A program made the translations under genes and the position numbers. This document shows, piece after piece, positions 5,719-12,773 of a DNA stretch of 20,039 nucleotides; within the stretch, counting starts at the first letter, position 1, and each line of letters begins with the position of its first letter. Source of the DNA: an uncultured Oscillospiraceae bacterium (GTDB lineage Bacteria; Bacillota; Clostridia; Oscillospirales; Ruminococcaceae). The DNA lies in assembly GCA_934539585.1 (NCBI GenBank), contig CAKTCT010000049.1:1-20039 (forward strand). The letters are read 5' to 3'. The notes beneath the pieces are model-generated. The model saw nothing but the letters and a program-made list of their open reading frames with translations, had not been told where the DNA came from and made no database searches.

Positions 5719-6576
5719 ATGTCCGAAATCTGCAAGGTCGGTTTTATCGACTATTATCTGGACGAGTGGCACGCCAACAACTACCCGGAGTTTCTCCGGA
5801 AGGCTTCCGGCGGGAGGGTAGCGGCGGTCTACGCCTATGGCCACATCGATTCGCCGCTGGGAGGACGGACCACGGAACAGTGGTGCGCGGAAATGGGGAT
5901 GGAGCGCTGCGGGACCATCGACGAGGTGGTGGAAAAAAGCGACTGCATCATCGTCCTTTCCCCGGACAATCCGGAGATGCACTGGGAGCTCTGCCAGAAG
6001 CCCCTGCGCTCCGGGAAGCGGGTGTACGTGGACAAGACCTTCGCTCCCAGCGCAAAGATCGCCCGGGACCTTTTCGCTCTGGCGGAGGAGTATCACACGC
6101 CCATGTACTCGTCTTCGGCGCTGCGCTATTCGTTGGGGCTGGCGGAGCTGCCGGAGAAGGAGGCGGTCTGGGTGAGCAGCTACGGCCCCGGAGTGCCGGA
6201 GAACTACCTCATCCACCAGCTGGAGCCCCTTTCTCTGATCATGAAGGCTCCGGCGGAGCGGGTGCTGTACACGCCGGCGGGGGACACGGCCAACTACCGC
6301 TTCACCTTCCGGGGCGGGAAAACGGCGGCGGTGAGCCTGTTCGGCTGGAACGGGGACGCGCCTTTTTCCATGACGGTGCGGTTTGCGGACGGAAGTATTC
6401 TGAGGCTCCCGGACGCGGAGGGGTATTTCGACCGGTTCATCGGCAACCTGGTCCGGTTCTTTGAGACCGGGGAGGGGGCCGTGGACAAGGAGCAGACCAT
6501 CTCCGTCATGGCCATGATCGAAGCGGCCCGCAAGGCGGAGGAAGTTCCCGGGGAGTGGGTGGAAATCCAGGAGTAA
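5719..6576 (+). CDS. Divergent Gfo/Idh/MocA-family oxidoreductase
   Basis: A 285-residue protein starting MSEICKVGFIDYYLDEWHANN, with GGAGGG about 7 bases before the ATG. Predicted NAD(P)-binding Rossmann domain in residues 1-120: SDCIIVLSPDNPEMHWELCQKPLRSGKRVYVDKTFAPS matches the family's strand and its EKP loop, here DKT with the lysine kept. The usual GxGxxG dinucleotide loop is replaced by GFIDYYLDEWH, and the C-terminal domain is short, with YLIHQLEPL possibly carrying the catalytic histidine. Family members oxidise sugars, inositols or related compounds. A second, canonical member and an AraC regulator follow on the same strand. The promoter is unclear: TATGAT at 5670-5675 has no good -35, which would fit activator-dependent transcription. 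Confidence 0.75.
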   Translation: MSEICKVGFIDYYLDEWHANNYPEFLRKASGGRVAAVYAYGHIDSPLGGRTTEQWCAEMGMERCGTIDEVVEKSDCIIVLSPDNPEMHWELCQKPLRSGKRVYVDKTFAPSAKIARDLFALAEEYHTPMYSSSALRYSLGLAELPEKEAVWVSSYGPGVPENYLIHQLEPLSLIMKAPAERVLYTPAGDTANYRFTFRGGKTAAVSLFGWNGDAPFSMTVRFADGSILRLPDAEGYFDRFIGNLVRFFETGEGAVDKEQTISVMAMIEAARKAEEVPGEWVEIQE

Positions 6577-6580
6577 ACCG

Positions 6581-6610
6581 TTGCGTTCCGGGGCGGTTCT
6601 GGTATATAAT
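6581..6610 (+). promoter_or_regulatory. Promoter of araC-type gene (TTGCGT-18-TATAAT)
   Basis: A -35 TTGCGT and -10 TATAAT separated by 18 bases lie just after the stop codon of the preceding oxidoreductase gene, so the regulator can be transcribed on its own. It excludes ATGs at or before 6609 as starts. Confidence 0.6.
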
Positions 6611-6641
6611 GGAGCTGAAAAAGTCGCAGGAGGCGGAGCGG

Positions 6642-7538
6642 ATGCGGGACCTGGAGCGGTTCGGGAAGGTCTATCATTTTGACAATGTCATGCCGGAATC
6701 CAAGCGGTACGGCTTTATCCGGCTGTACCAGATCGGGGAATTGCAGTGCGGGCCGGGGTATGAGGTGCCCCTCCATCTGCAGCCCTGTGCGGAGATCAGC
6801 TACATCGTTTCCGGGAAAGGGACCTTTCAGTGCAACGGGCGGAGTTATCCGGTGGAGGCCGGGGACCTGTTCCTCAATCAGGAGGGGGACCTTCATTTCA
6901 TCCGGTCCGATGACCGGGAGAACCTGCGGTACCTGTACCTGGGGTTCCTGCTGGACGACCGGCTGGACGGGGATTACGCGGTGCTGAGCCGGTTTTTCGC
7001 GGACCTGGGGCCGGTGCGGCTCCTGAAGGACCGCTGGGACATCCGCACGCCGCTGATGCAGCTGGTCAATGAGTTCTACACCGGCGGGGCCTGCTCCCAG
7101 CTGGCCATCGAAAGTCTGCTGTGTCAGGTGCTGGTGCTGGCCTACCGGGACTTCCGGGAAGCGCCGCCCAAGAGCTTCCAGCCGCCCCAGACGGCGGACG
7201 CGGCGGGGAACACCGTCTACACGGTCATCCGTTATATCGAAAATCACGCCCTGGATATCGGCGAGGTCCGGGAGATCGCCGGGGCGCTGGGGTACTCGGG
7301 AAGCTATCTTTCCCATCTGTTCCGGGAGCGCACCGGGGAGACCCTCCAAAGCTATCTCACCCGGAAAAAAATCGAGGCCGGGGTGGAACTTATGAAAAGC
7401 GGCCGCTACACCGTCACCCAGATCGCCATGCGGCTGGGGTACGACACCTTGCAGTCCTTCAGTAAGGCGTTCCGGCGGGTCATGGGGGTTCCGCCCACCG
7501 AGTATCTCCGCCTGCAGAAGCAGGAGGACATCAATTGA
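6642..7538 (+). CDS. AraC-family transcriptional regulator with cupin sensor domain
   Basis: A 298-residue regulator. Residues about 20-110 form an AraC-type cupin ligand-binding domain (VPLHLQPCAEISYIVSGKGTFQCNGRSYPVEAGDLFL). The last about 100 residues hold the two helix-turn-helix motifs: IGEVREIAGALGYSGSYLSHLFRERTGETLQSYL and YTVTQIAMRLGYDTLQSFSKAFRRVMGVPPTEY. AGGAGG at 6628-6633, 8 bases upstream, decides the start; earlier in-frame ATGs overlap the -10 element. Such regulators usually bind a sugar and activate neighbouring catabolic genes, and it lies between two Gfo/Idh/MocA genes, so it probably controls them. The ligand cannot be inferred. Confidence 0.92.
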   Translation: MRDLERFGKVYHFDNVMPESKRYGFIRLYQIGELQCGPGYEVPLHLQPCAEISYIVSGKGTFQCNGRSYPVEAGDLFLNQEGDLHFIRSDDRENLRYLYLGFLLDDRLDGDYAVLSRFFADLGPVRLLKDRWDIRTPLMQLVNEFYTGGACSQLAIESLLCQVLVLAYRDFREAPPKSFQPPQTADAAGNTVYTVIRYIENHALDIGEVREIAGALGYSGSYLSHLFRERTGETLQSYLTRKKIEAGVELMKSGRYTVTQIAMRLGYDTLQSFSKAFRRVMGVPPTEYLRLQKQEDIN

Positions 7539-7557
7539 TTCATAGGAGGTTTTTGTT

Positions 7558-8619
7558 ATGAGCAAAGTTATCGTCGCCATTATCGGGTGCGGCACCATTG
7601 CCAACAGCGCCCACATTCCGTCGTATCTCAACAATCCTGACGCGGAGATCAAGTATTTCTGCGACATCATCCCGGAGCGGGCCCAAGCCGCCGTGGAAAA
7701 GTACGGCTGCGGCACCGCCGTGGCGGACTACCACGACATTCTCCGGGACCCGGAGGTAGAGGTGGTTTCGATCTGCACTCCCAACCGGATGCACTCGGTC
7801 ATTGCCATGGACGCCCTTCGGGCCGGGAAGCACGTCCTCTGCGAAAAGCCCGCCGCCCGGACCTATCCGGAGGCGCTGGAGATGCAGAAGGTCCAGCACG
7901 AGACGGGGAAGGTGCTGAACATCGGTGTGGTCAACCGGTTCAACGACGGCGTCAACACCATCAAGCGGATCATCGACAGCGGCGAGCTGGGCGAGGTCTT
8001 CCATGTGTACGCCAGCTTCCGGGCGTTCCGGTCCATTCCCGGGCTGGGCGGCGACTTCACAACCAAGGCGGTGGCAGGCGGCGGCGCGCTCATCGACTGG
8101 GGCGTGCATTACCTGGACATCGTCATGTACTGCTGCGGCGATCCCACGCCTAAGACCGTTTCCGGCGAGACCTTCTGCAAGCTGGGGAAGGACATGAAGA
8201 ACTACGTCTACACCAGCATGTGGGCCGGTCCGCCCAAGTACGACGGCACCTACGACGTGGACGACTCGGTGACGGCGCTGGTGCGGACCAGCGGGCCGGT
8301 GATCACGGTTCACGGCGCGTGGGCCCAGAACATCAAGGAGGACGAGTGCTACATCGACTTCATGGGGGACAAGGGGGGCATCCGGCTCCAGTACGGCCAG
8401 AATTTCACGCTGTACACTTCCAAGGACGGGGCGCTGTTCACGTCCACGCCGGAGTACATTTCCCGGCCCCATTTCCAGAACGAGATCGACGCTTTTGTGC
8501 GGTGCGTCCGCACCGGGGAGAAGCTGCCGTCGCATATTGATTATGCGGTGCTGACCTCGAAGATCATGCAGGGAATTTACGATTCTGCCGAGCAGCATCG
8601 GGAGGTTGTGTTCGAGTAA
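7558..8619 (+). CDS. Gfo/Idh/MocA-family oxidoreductase (canonical)
   Basis: A 353-residue NAD(P)-dependent sugar or inositol dehydrogenase-like enzyme. The N-terminal Rossmann domain has IIGCGTIA (residues 8-15), the ICTPNRMH strand, and CEKPAARTYPEAL with the conserved lysine. The C-terminal catalytic domain has AGGGALIDWGVHYLDIVMY, containing the family's Asp-His pair, and a final PHFQNEIDAFVRCVRTG. The length is normal for the family. The start is supported by TAGGAGG about 10 bases upstream. It follows the AraC gene by about 20 bases and is probably cotranscribed with it. The substrate is unknown. The gene is followed by the hairpin array, which lies between it and the converging sigF gene. 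Confidence 0.92.
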   Translation: MSKVIVAIIGCGTIANSAHIPSYLNNPDAEIKYFCDIIPERAQAAVEKYGCGTAVADYHDILRDPEVEVVSICTPNRMHSVIAMDALRAGKHVLCEKPAARTYPEALEMQKVQHETGKVLNIGVVNRFNDGVNTIKRIIDSGELGEVFHVYASFRAFRSIPGLGGDFTTKAVAGGGALIDWGVHYLDIVMYCCGDPTPKTVSGETFCKLGKDMKNYVYTSMWAGPPKYDGTYDVDDSVTALVRTSGPVITVHGAWAQNIKEDECYIDFMGDKGGIRLQYGQNFTLYTSKDGALFTSTPEYISRPHFQNEIDAFVRCVRTGEKLPSHIDYAVLTSKIMQGIYDSAEQHREVVFE

Positions 8620-8642
8620 AACACCGACGAAAGACCCAAATA

Positions 8643-8725
8643 AGTTTTCGGTCCAGCCTTTTTCTAAAAGGCTGGCAGGGTGGAGGGGCAGCGCCCCTCC
8701 TCGCCCTCCGCAGAGGGCGAAATCC
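8643..8725 (+). repeat. Left arm of hairpin array (three-hairpin unit)
   Basis: Runs from AGTTTTCGGTCCAGCC to GGGCGAAATCC and holds the CCAGCCTTTT/AAAAGGCTGG, GGAGGGGC/GCCCCTCC and TCGCCCTC/GAGGGCGA hairpins. It matches the reverse complement of 9030-9114 nearly throughout. The first hairpin, shortly after the oxidoreductase stop codon, may help end its transcript. Confidence 0.85.
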
Positions 8726-8854
8726 AACCCCGTTGCGCCTCGGGCGCAACCCAAAAATAGGGAAAGGCGGCCCGAAGGCCGCCCGCGGATGTCCCCGCGG
8801 CCGCAATTTTGAAAAAATTGCGGCATGACACATTCCTAATCCATCCAAAGCGAA

Positions 8855-8906
8855 AAACCGCGCCAGCGAGTCGAAGCGTTTGTCGTTTCTTCTCGCGGCG
8901 CGGTTT
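8855..8906 (+). terminator. Central long hairpin, terminator-like on both strands
   Basis: AAACCGCGCC pairs with GGCGCGGTTT, and after one unpaired A the stem continues with GCGAG/CTCGC, giving 15 bp. TTTCTTTT follows on the plus strand and TTTTTCGC on the minus strand, so it could stop readthrough from both convergent genes. It is the middle element of the array. Confidence 0.6.
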
Positions 8907-9029
8907 CTTTTGGGGTAGTGGGCTTTGCAGGACTGCGTCCTGCGGGGAACCCCTTGATAGGGTTCCCCACGGTCCGACAGCCCGGTGGGCTGTCGGACCT
9001 CCCTTCCTGATCTTTTGGTATCATTTGGG

Positions 9030-9114
9030 GGATTTCGCCCTCTGCGGAGGGCGAGGAAGGGGCTTTGCCCCTTCCATCCCCACCAGCCTTTTGGAAAAGG
9101 CTGGATCGAAAACT
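9030..9114 (-). repeat. Right arm of hairpin array (inverted copy of left unit)
   Basis: Reverse complement of the left arm with small differences. Where the left stem reads GGAGGGGC/GCCCCTCC, this one reads GGAAGGGGC/GCCCCTTCC, so an added base on one side is matched by its complement on the other. The paired change suggests that the hairpin itself is conserved. The CCAGCCTTTT hairpin lies about 20 bases beyond the sigF stop codon. Confidence 0.85.
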
Positions 9115-9122
9115 TTCTTTGT

Positions 9123-9788
9123 TTACTCCAGCAGCTGCGTTCGCAGGAGGGTGAGAATCTTCTTTTCCCGGCGGGAGACCTGGACCTGGGTCATGCCCAG
9201 GACCCGGGCGGTCTGGGTCTGGGTCATGCTCCGGAAGTAGCGCAGGATGATCAGCTCCCGATCCCGGCCCTCCAGGCGGGCCAGCAGCTCCCGGAGGGCC
9301 AGGCGGTCCGCCAGCTTCTCCTCGGGGGCCTCCTCCGCCAGGTCCAGCTGGCCGCCGCCGTCTTCTTCGGACTGGGTCAGGGAAAGGGCGGGCATGCTGA
9401 CGCTGACCGCTTCGGCGATCCGCTGGGGGGATTCCCCCATGGCCTGGGCCAGCTCCTGGACCGTGGGCTCCCGGTCCAGGGTCTTGGCAAGGCGCTCCTT
9501 CTCCCGGGTGACTTTCAGGGAGAATTCTTTCAGGGAACGGCTGACCTTGACGCTGCCGCCGTCCCGGAAAAGCCGCTTCATCTCCCCCAGGATCACCGGG
9601 ACGGCGTAGGTGGAGAACTTCAGGCCCCGGCTTTCGTCAAAGCCCTCCACGGCCTTGACCAGGCCCAGGCAGCCGGCGGAGTAAAGCTCCTCGTACTCGA
9701 TGCCACGGCCCTTCATCCGGTGGGCCAGGGAGTGGACCAGCCCCAGGTTGGCGGAGACGAAGGCGTCCTTATCCCCGGGGCGGTTCAT
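9123..9788 (-). CDS. sigF: RNA polymerase sporulation sigma factor SigF (SpoIIAC)
   Basis: A 221-residue sigma-70 family factor of the sporulation SigF/SigG group. Region 2 is seen in AFVSANLGLVHSLAHRMKGRGIEYEELYSAGCLGLVKAVEGFDESRGLKFSTYAVPVILGEMKRLFRD, region 3 in LAKTLDREPTVQELAQAMG, and region 4 in ELIILRYFRSMTQTQTARVLGMTQVQVSRREKKIL as the -35-binding helix-turn-helix. It directs early forespore transcription after septation. It is last in the spoIIA operon and overlaps spoIIAB by 20 bases, with GGGAGGAC before its ATG. The assignment as SigF rather than SigG rests on the operon. Sigma-G normally follows sigE instead. Confidence 0.96.
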   Translation of the reverse strand: MNRPGDKDAFVSANLGLVHSLAHRMKGRGIEYEELYSAGCLGLVKAVEGFDESRGLKFSTYAVPVILGEMKRLFRDGGSVKVSRSLKEFSLKVTREKERLAKTLDREPTVQELAQAMGESPQRIAEAVSVSMPALSLTQSEEDGGGQLDLAEEAPEEKLADRLALRELLARLEGRDRELIILRYFRSMTQTQTARVLGMTQVQVSRREKKILTLLRTQLLE

Positions 9789-10230
9789 GGGGGTCCTCCC
9801 GGGAACGGAGGGTCTTCTGCAGGGTGACGGTGGTGCCCTTCCCCAGGGCGGAGCGGACCGTCACCCGGTCGGTGAAGGCTTCCATGACGGCAAAGCCCAG
9901 GCCCGCGCGCTCCCCGGTATCGCAGGTGGTGTAGGCAGGCTCCATGGCCTGTCTGACGTCGGGGATGCCGCAGCCACGGTCCTTGATCTGGATGGTGATC
10001 CGGCGGCCCTCCCAGATGCGGACGGTCATCTGGACGGGGCCCAGGGTGTTCCGGTAGGCGTGGACGATGCAGTTGGTCACGGCTTCGCTGACGGCGGTGC
10101 GGATGTCGGAAAGCTCCTCCACCGTGGGGTCCAGCTGGACCAGAAAGGCCGCCGCCGCCGACCGGGCAAAGGCTTCGTTGGCGGAGCGGCTGGGAAAGGT
10201 CAGGCGCATTTCGTTCAGGGGGGTCTTCAT
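9769..10230 (-). CDS. spoIIAB: Anti-sigma F factor SpoIIAB
   Basis: A 153-residue GHKL-type serine kinase that binds and holds SigF and phosphorylates SpoIIAA. The N box is SEAVTNCIVHAY (E49, N53). The ATP lid follows as DRGCGIPDVRQAMEPAYTTCDTGERAGLGFAVMEAFTD, which includes both glycine-rich ATP-binding motifs and the GLGF segment. The length is close to the B. subtilis protein (146). It begins 20 bases after spoIIAA and its end overlaps sigF, the standard spoIIA order. An AGGAC precedes the start. Confidence 0.96.
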   Translation of the reverse strand: MKTPLNEMRLTFPSRSANEAFARSAAAAFLVQLDPTVEELSDIRTAVSEAVTNCIVHAYRNTLGPVQMTVRIWEGRRITIQIKDRGCGIPDVRQAMEPAYTTCDTGERAGLGFAVMEAFTDRVTVRSALGKGTTVTLQKTLRSREDPHEPPRG

Positions 10231-10250
10231 GATGTCCTACCGTCCTTTCG

Positions 10251-10559
10251 TCAGCGGATGGGAATGGGAAGGCGGGAGATCCCGCCCAGGTTCATGAGCT
10301 TTTTCAGCTGGGGCGAGGCGTGCTCCACGGCCAGGGAGCCGCCCACGGCTTCCATGGTCCGGTAGCGGCCCATGATGAGGCCGATGCCGCTGGAATCCAT
10401 AAAGGGGACTTTTTCAAAGTCCAGGATCAGGGTCTTGGGCAGAGCGCTTTCCACCATTTCGTCCACAGCCTCCCGGATGGAGGCGGCGCTGTGGTGGTCC
10501 AGCTCCCCGGAAAGGTAGGCGGTCAGGACCTCCGGCTGGGCGGAAAAGGTAACGGGCAT
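10251..10559 (-). CDS. spoIIAA: Anti-anti-sigma factor SpoIIAA (STAS domain)
   Basis: A 102-residue STAS protein that releases SigF by binding SpoIIAB when unphosphorylated. FEKVPFMDSSGIGLIMGRY carries the phosphorylated serine, here S56 after D55, matching S58 of B. subtilis. SGELDHHSA near residues 17-25 is also typical. The start at 10559 is chosen because AAAGGAGG lies about 6 bases upstream; an ATG at 10577 overlaps that site. First gene of the spoIIA operon. Confidence 0.96.
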   Translation of the reverse strand: MPVTFSAQPEVLTAYLSGELDHHSAASIREAVDEMVESALPKTLILDFEKVPFMDSSGIGLIMGRYRTMEAVGGSLAVEHASPQLKKLMNLGGISRLPIPIR

Positions 10560-10655
10560 GGAAATCCTCCTTTGCATGGCCGGACAAGCCGGGCTTCTAT
10601 GGATAGAATAGCGCGGCGCCTGCGAAAAAAGCGTCGGATCCTGCGGCGGGCGGCG

Positions 10656-10671
10656 TTTTTTCCGGAAAAAA
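10656..10671. promoter_or_regulatory. Perfect 16-bp palindrome between spoIIAA and polysaccharide operon
   Basis: T6-CCGG-A6 is exactly self-complementary and stands in the divergent intergenic region, downstream of the proposed spoIIA promoter and about 32 bases behind the -35 of the polysaccharide promoter. It could be an operator. A chance AT-rich palindrome is the alternative. Confidence 0.35.
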
Positions 10672-10683
10672 TCCCGGGAAAGG

Positions 10684-10711
10684 ATTATTCAGAATTTTTA
10701 GGTTGATTCCA
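10684..10711 (-). promoter_or_regulatory. Possible sigma-H-like promoter of spoIIA operon
   Basis: On the minus strand TGGAATC, 14 bases, GAATAAT loosely fits the sigma-H pattern (AGGAWWT, GAAT) expected for spoIIA operons, leaving a leader of about 120 bases. The first base of the -35 differs, and no clear Spo0A box was found. Tentative. Confidence 0.25.
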
Positions 10712-10731
10712 GGAAGGGGTTTTGTTATAAT
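10703..10731 (+). promoter_or_regulatory. Promoter of surface polysaccharide operon (TTGATT-17-TATAAT)
   Basis: A -35 TTGATT, 17-base spacer and exact -10 TATAAT lie about 38 bases before the first glycosyltransferase start. It overlaps the proposed spoIIA promoter on the other strand, so the two may interfere. Confidence 0.75.
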
Positions 10732-10768
10732 AAAACGAGATATCCCTTTTTGGAAGGAAGGCATGCGC

Positions 10769-11599
10769 ATGGATTTTTCCGTTCTGCTTTCGGTTTACCG
10801 CAAGGAGAAGCCCCAGTACCTCCGCCAGAGCCTGGACAGCGTCCTGCATCAGACCGTTCCCCCCACAGAGATCGTCATGGTGGAGGACGGGCCGCTGACG
10901 CCGGAGCTCTACGCGGTTCTGGACGAATATAAAAAAGACCCCCGGTGGAAGGCGGTGCCCCTGCCCCAGAACGTGGGCCTGGGCAAGGCGCTGAACGCCG
11001 GGCTCCAGGCGTGCAGCTTCGAGCTGGTGGCCCGGATGGACACCGACGACATCGCCAGGCCGGAGCGCTTTGAAAAGCAGCTGGCCGCCTTTGAGGCCGA
11101 CCCGGACCTGGCCCTCTGCGGAACCCAGGTCTGCGAGTTCCGGGATAAGCCGGAGGCGGGAGTCTCCCGGAAGCGGGTGCCTTTGGAGGATGAGGACATC
11201 CGGCGGTACGCCCGGCGGCGGAACCCCTTTAACCATCCTACGGTGATGTACAAGAAATCCGCGGTCCTCCGGGCCGGGAGCTATCAGCACGCCATGTGGT
11301 TTGAGGACTACTATCTCTGGGCCCGGATGCTGGCCCAGGGAAGCAAGGCGAAAAACCTTCCCGAGGAGCTTCTCTGGTTCCGGGCGGGAGACGACATGTT
11401 CGGCCGCCGCGGCGGCTGGAAATATGTAAAAAGCGCCGTGGCGGTGAAGTATAAGCTCTGGCGGCTGGGGGTTTCCGGCTTCGGGGACTTTTTGGTGTCC
11501 GCCGGGGGGCAGGCCGTGGTAGGGCTGATGCCCAACGGACTGCGGCGGCGGTTCTATGAAAAATTCCTGCGAAAGGACGGGGAAGCGGACGGTGAATAA
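10769..11599 (+). CDS. Glycosyltransferase family 2 (capsule/teichoic type)
   Basis: A 276-residue GT-A fold glycosyltransferase without membrane segments. The N-terminus FSVLLSVYRKEKPQYLRQSLDSVLHQT is typical of bacterial GT2 enzymes of the amylovoran/capsule group. VEDGP is the nucleotide-binding strand, ARMDTDDIARPERF carries the DxD metal site, and HAMWFEDYYLWARML contains the ED catalytic base motif. It transfers a sugar from a nucleotide sugar to a growing lipid-linked glycan at the inner face of the membrane; the sugar is unknown. The start may be 10769 or 10763; GGAAGGAAGG upstream fits both, slightly better the former. First gene of the operon. Confidence 0.9.
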   Translation: MDFSVLLSVYRKEKPQYLRQSLDSVLHQTVPPTEIVMVEDGPLTPELYAVLDEYKKDPRWKAVPLPQNVGLGKALNAGLQACSFELVARMDTDDIARPERFEKQLAAFEADPDLALCGTQVCEFRDKPEAGVSRKRVPLEDEDIRRYARRRNPFNHPTVMYKKSAVLRAGSYQHAMWFEDYYLWARMLAQGSKAKNLPEELLWFRAGDDMFGRRGGWKYVKSAVAVKYKLWRLGVSGFGDFLVSAGGQAVVGLMPNGLRRRFYEKFLRKDGEADGE

Positions 11600-12773
11600 A
11601 AAGGCGTTGATCGAGAAGATGAGCGGAGTTTTGTCCGCCGTCAACCGGATTCTGCCAAAGAACCCGAAAAAGATCGTTTTTTACAGCAACATGGGCTTCC
11701 GGGACAACGTAAAGGCCGTCTATGACGAGCTGATCTCCCGGGACTGCCGGGGGTACCGCATCATCTGCGCCGTCAGCGACTGGGAGGACTTCCGGAAGCG
11801 GCCCCACCCGGACAACGTGGAGTTTGTCAGCCTGACCGGCGGGGTGCGGCACTTCTTTACGGGGAAGTACTTCTTCTACTCCTTCGGGAAATACCCGGTG
11901 AAGCCCTCCAGAAAGCAGATGGTGGTGAACCTCTGGCACGGCTCTCCGCTAAAGACCATCGGAAACTACAACGACGACAAGGACGAGAATTTTTTTACCT
12001 ACGTCCTGGCGGCGTCGGATTTTTTTGTGCCCATTATGCAGAAAGCCTTCGGCTGCCGGCCGGAGCAGGTCAAGGTCTGCGGCCACCCCCGGAACGACGC
12101 CATGTTCCGGGGCGAAAACGCCTTGGAAAAGCTGGGGCTGGGCCAGGGCTGGGACAAGCTGATCCTCTGGATGCCCACCTTCCGGCAGTCGGAATTTTTA
12201 GGAGTTTCCGACGCGGCGAAAACCGAAGGAACGGGGCTCCCCATTCTGACGGATAAGGCGGACATGGAGCGGGTCAACGGCCTCCTTCGGGAGAAGAACG
12301 CCCTGCTCCTGGCGAAAATCCATCCGGCCCAGGACCTGGACGCCATCGACCGGACGGCGTACTCCAACATCCGCATCGTGACCAACGGCCAGATGCAGGA
12401 GACGGCGTGCAGCCTGTACGCGCTGCTGGGGCAGGCTGACGGGCTCATCACCGACTATTCCTCGGTGTACTTTGACTATCTGCTGCTGGACCGGCCCATC
12501 GGGTTTACCGTGGACGATCTGGAGGAATACATGAAGAACCGCGGCTTTGTGGTGGACGACCCCCGGACGCTGATGCCGGGGCCGCTGCTCCGGACGCCGG
12601 AGGACTTCCGGGGCTTCCTCACCGACCTTCTGGAGGGCCGGGACCCTTACGGGAAGGAGCGTCTGCGGGTGAAAAAGCTGACCAACCAATACGACGACGG
12701 CAAGGACAGCGCACGGGCTCTGGCTCTGGCAGGGCTGGAGCTTCCGGCGCGGGAAAAGGAAGAAACGTTATGA
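11592..12773 (+). CDS. CDP-glycerol glycerophosphotransferase family (TagB/TagF-like)
   Basis: A 393-residue protein of the teichoic acid glycerophosphotransferase family, which transfers glycerol phosphate from CDP-glycerol onto a lipid-linked or polymer acceptor. Signature segments are NLWHGSPLKTIG (H116), VCGHPRNDAM (H165) and LITDYSSVYFDYLLLDRPI (D288-S291), holding the conserved residues of the CDP-glycerol site. No membrane segment is seen, as usual for this peripheral membrane family. The GTG at 11592, overlapping the previous stop by 8 bases, is preferred; ATG at 11556 or 11619 are alternatives. The length suits a TagB-like primase or decorating enzyme rather than the longer TagF polymerases. 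tagD follows directly and would supply the donor. Confidence 0.9.
   Translation: MNKKALIEKMSGVLSAVNRILPKNPKKIVFYSNMGFRDNVKAVYDELISRDCRGYRIICAVSDWEDFRKRPHPDNVEFVSLTGGVRHFFTGKYFFYSFGKYPVKPSRKQMVVNLWHGSPLKTIGNYNDDKDENFFTYVLAASDFFVPIMQKAFGCRPEQVKVCGHPRNDAMFRGENALEKLGLGQGWDKLILWMPTFRQSEFLGVSDAAKTEGTGLPILTDKADMERVNGLLREKNALLLAKIHPAQDLDAIDRTAYSNIRIVTNGQMQETACSLYALLGQADGLITDYSSVYFDYLLLDRPIGFTVDDLEEYMKNRGFVVDDPRTLMPGPLLRTPEDFRGFLTDLLEGRDPYGKERLRVKKLTNQYDDGKDSARALALAGLELPAREKEETL

Larger units (their letters stand above)
8643..9114. repeat. Noncoding array of about 14 consecutive hairpins with inverted terminal copies
   Basis: The 503-base gap between two convergent genes is almost wholly hairpins. 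Stems: 8653-8675, 8682-8700, 8701-8720, 8732-8750, 8766-8783, 8783-8800, 8800-8824, 8855-8906, 8927-8943, 8944-8968, 8971-8999 (13-bp stem GGTCCGACAGCCC), 9035-9054, 9055-9075 and 9083-9104. Most are perfect 6-13 bp stems with 2-7 base loops. The outer three on each side are inverted copies of one unit. Reading frames across it give low-complexity peptides and are not genes. It could be a BIME/MITE-like mobile repeat, a cluster of stacked terminators, or both. No transposase is nearby. Confidence 0.85.

Noticed and set aside
4344..6464. 706-codon open frame on the plus strand
   Set aside because: It lies opposite the HAD-GNAT gene and then out of frame within the oxidoreductase gene. Its glycine/alanine/valine-rich product is typical of shadow frames in high-GC DNA.
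8643..9114. CRISPR array
   Set aside because: The hairpins are not equal-length direct repeats with unique spacers, and no cas gene is present.
8809..9240. Open frames across the hairpin array on both strands
   Set aside because: They are built from palindromic repeats, lack ribosome binding sites, and the longest runs into the antisense of sigF. Peptides such as GRSDSPPGCRTVGNP are repeat translations.
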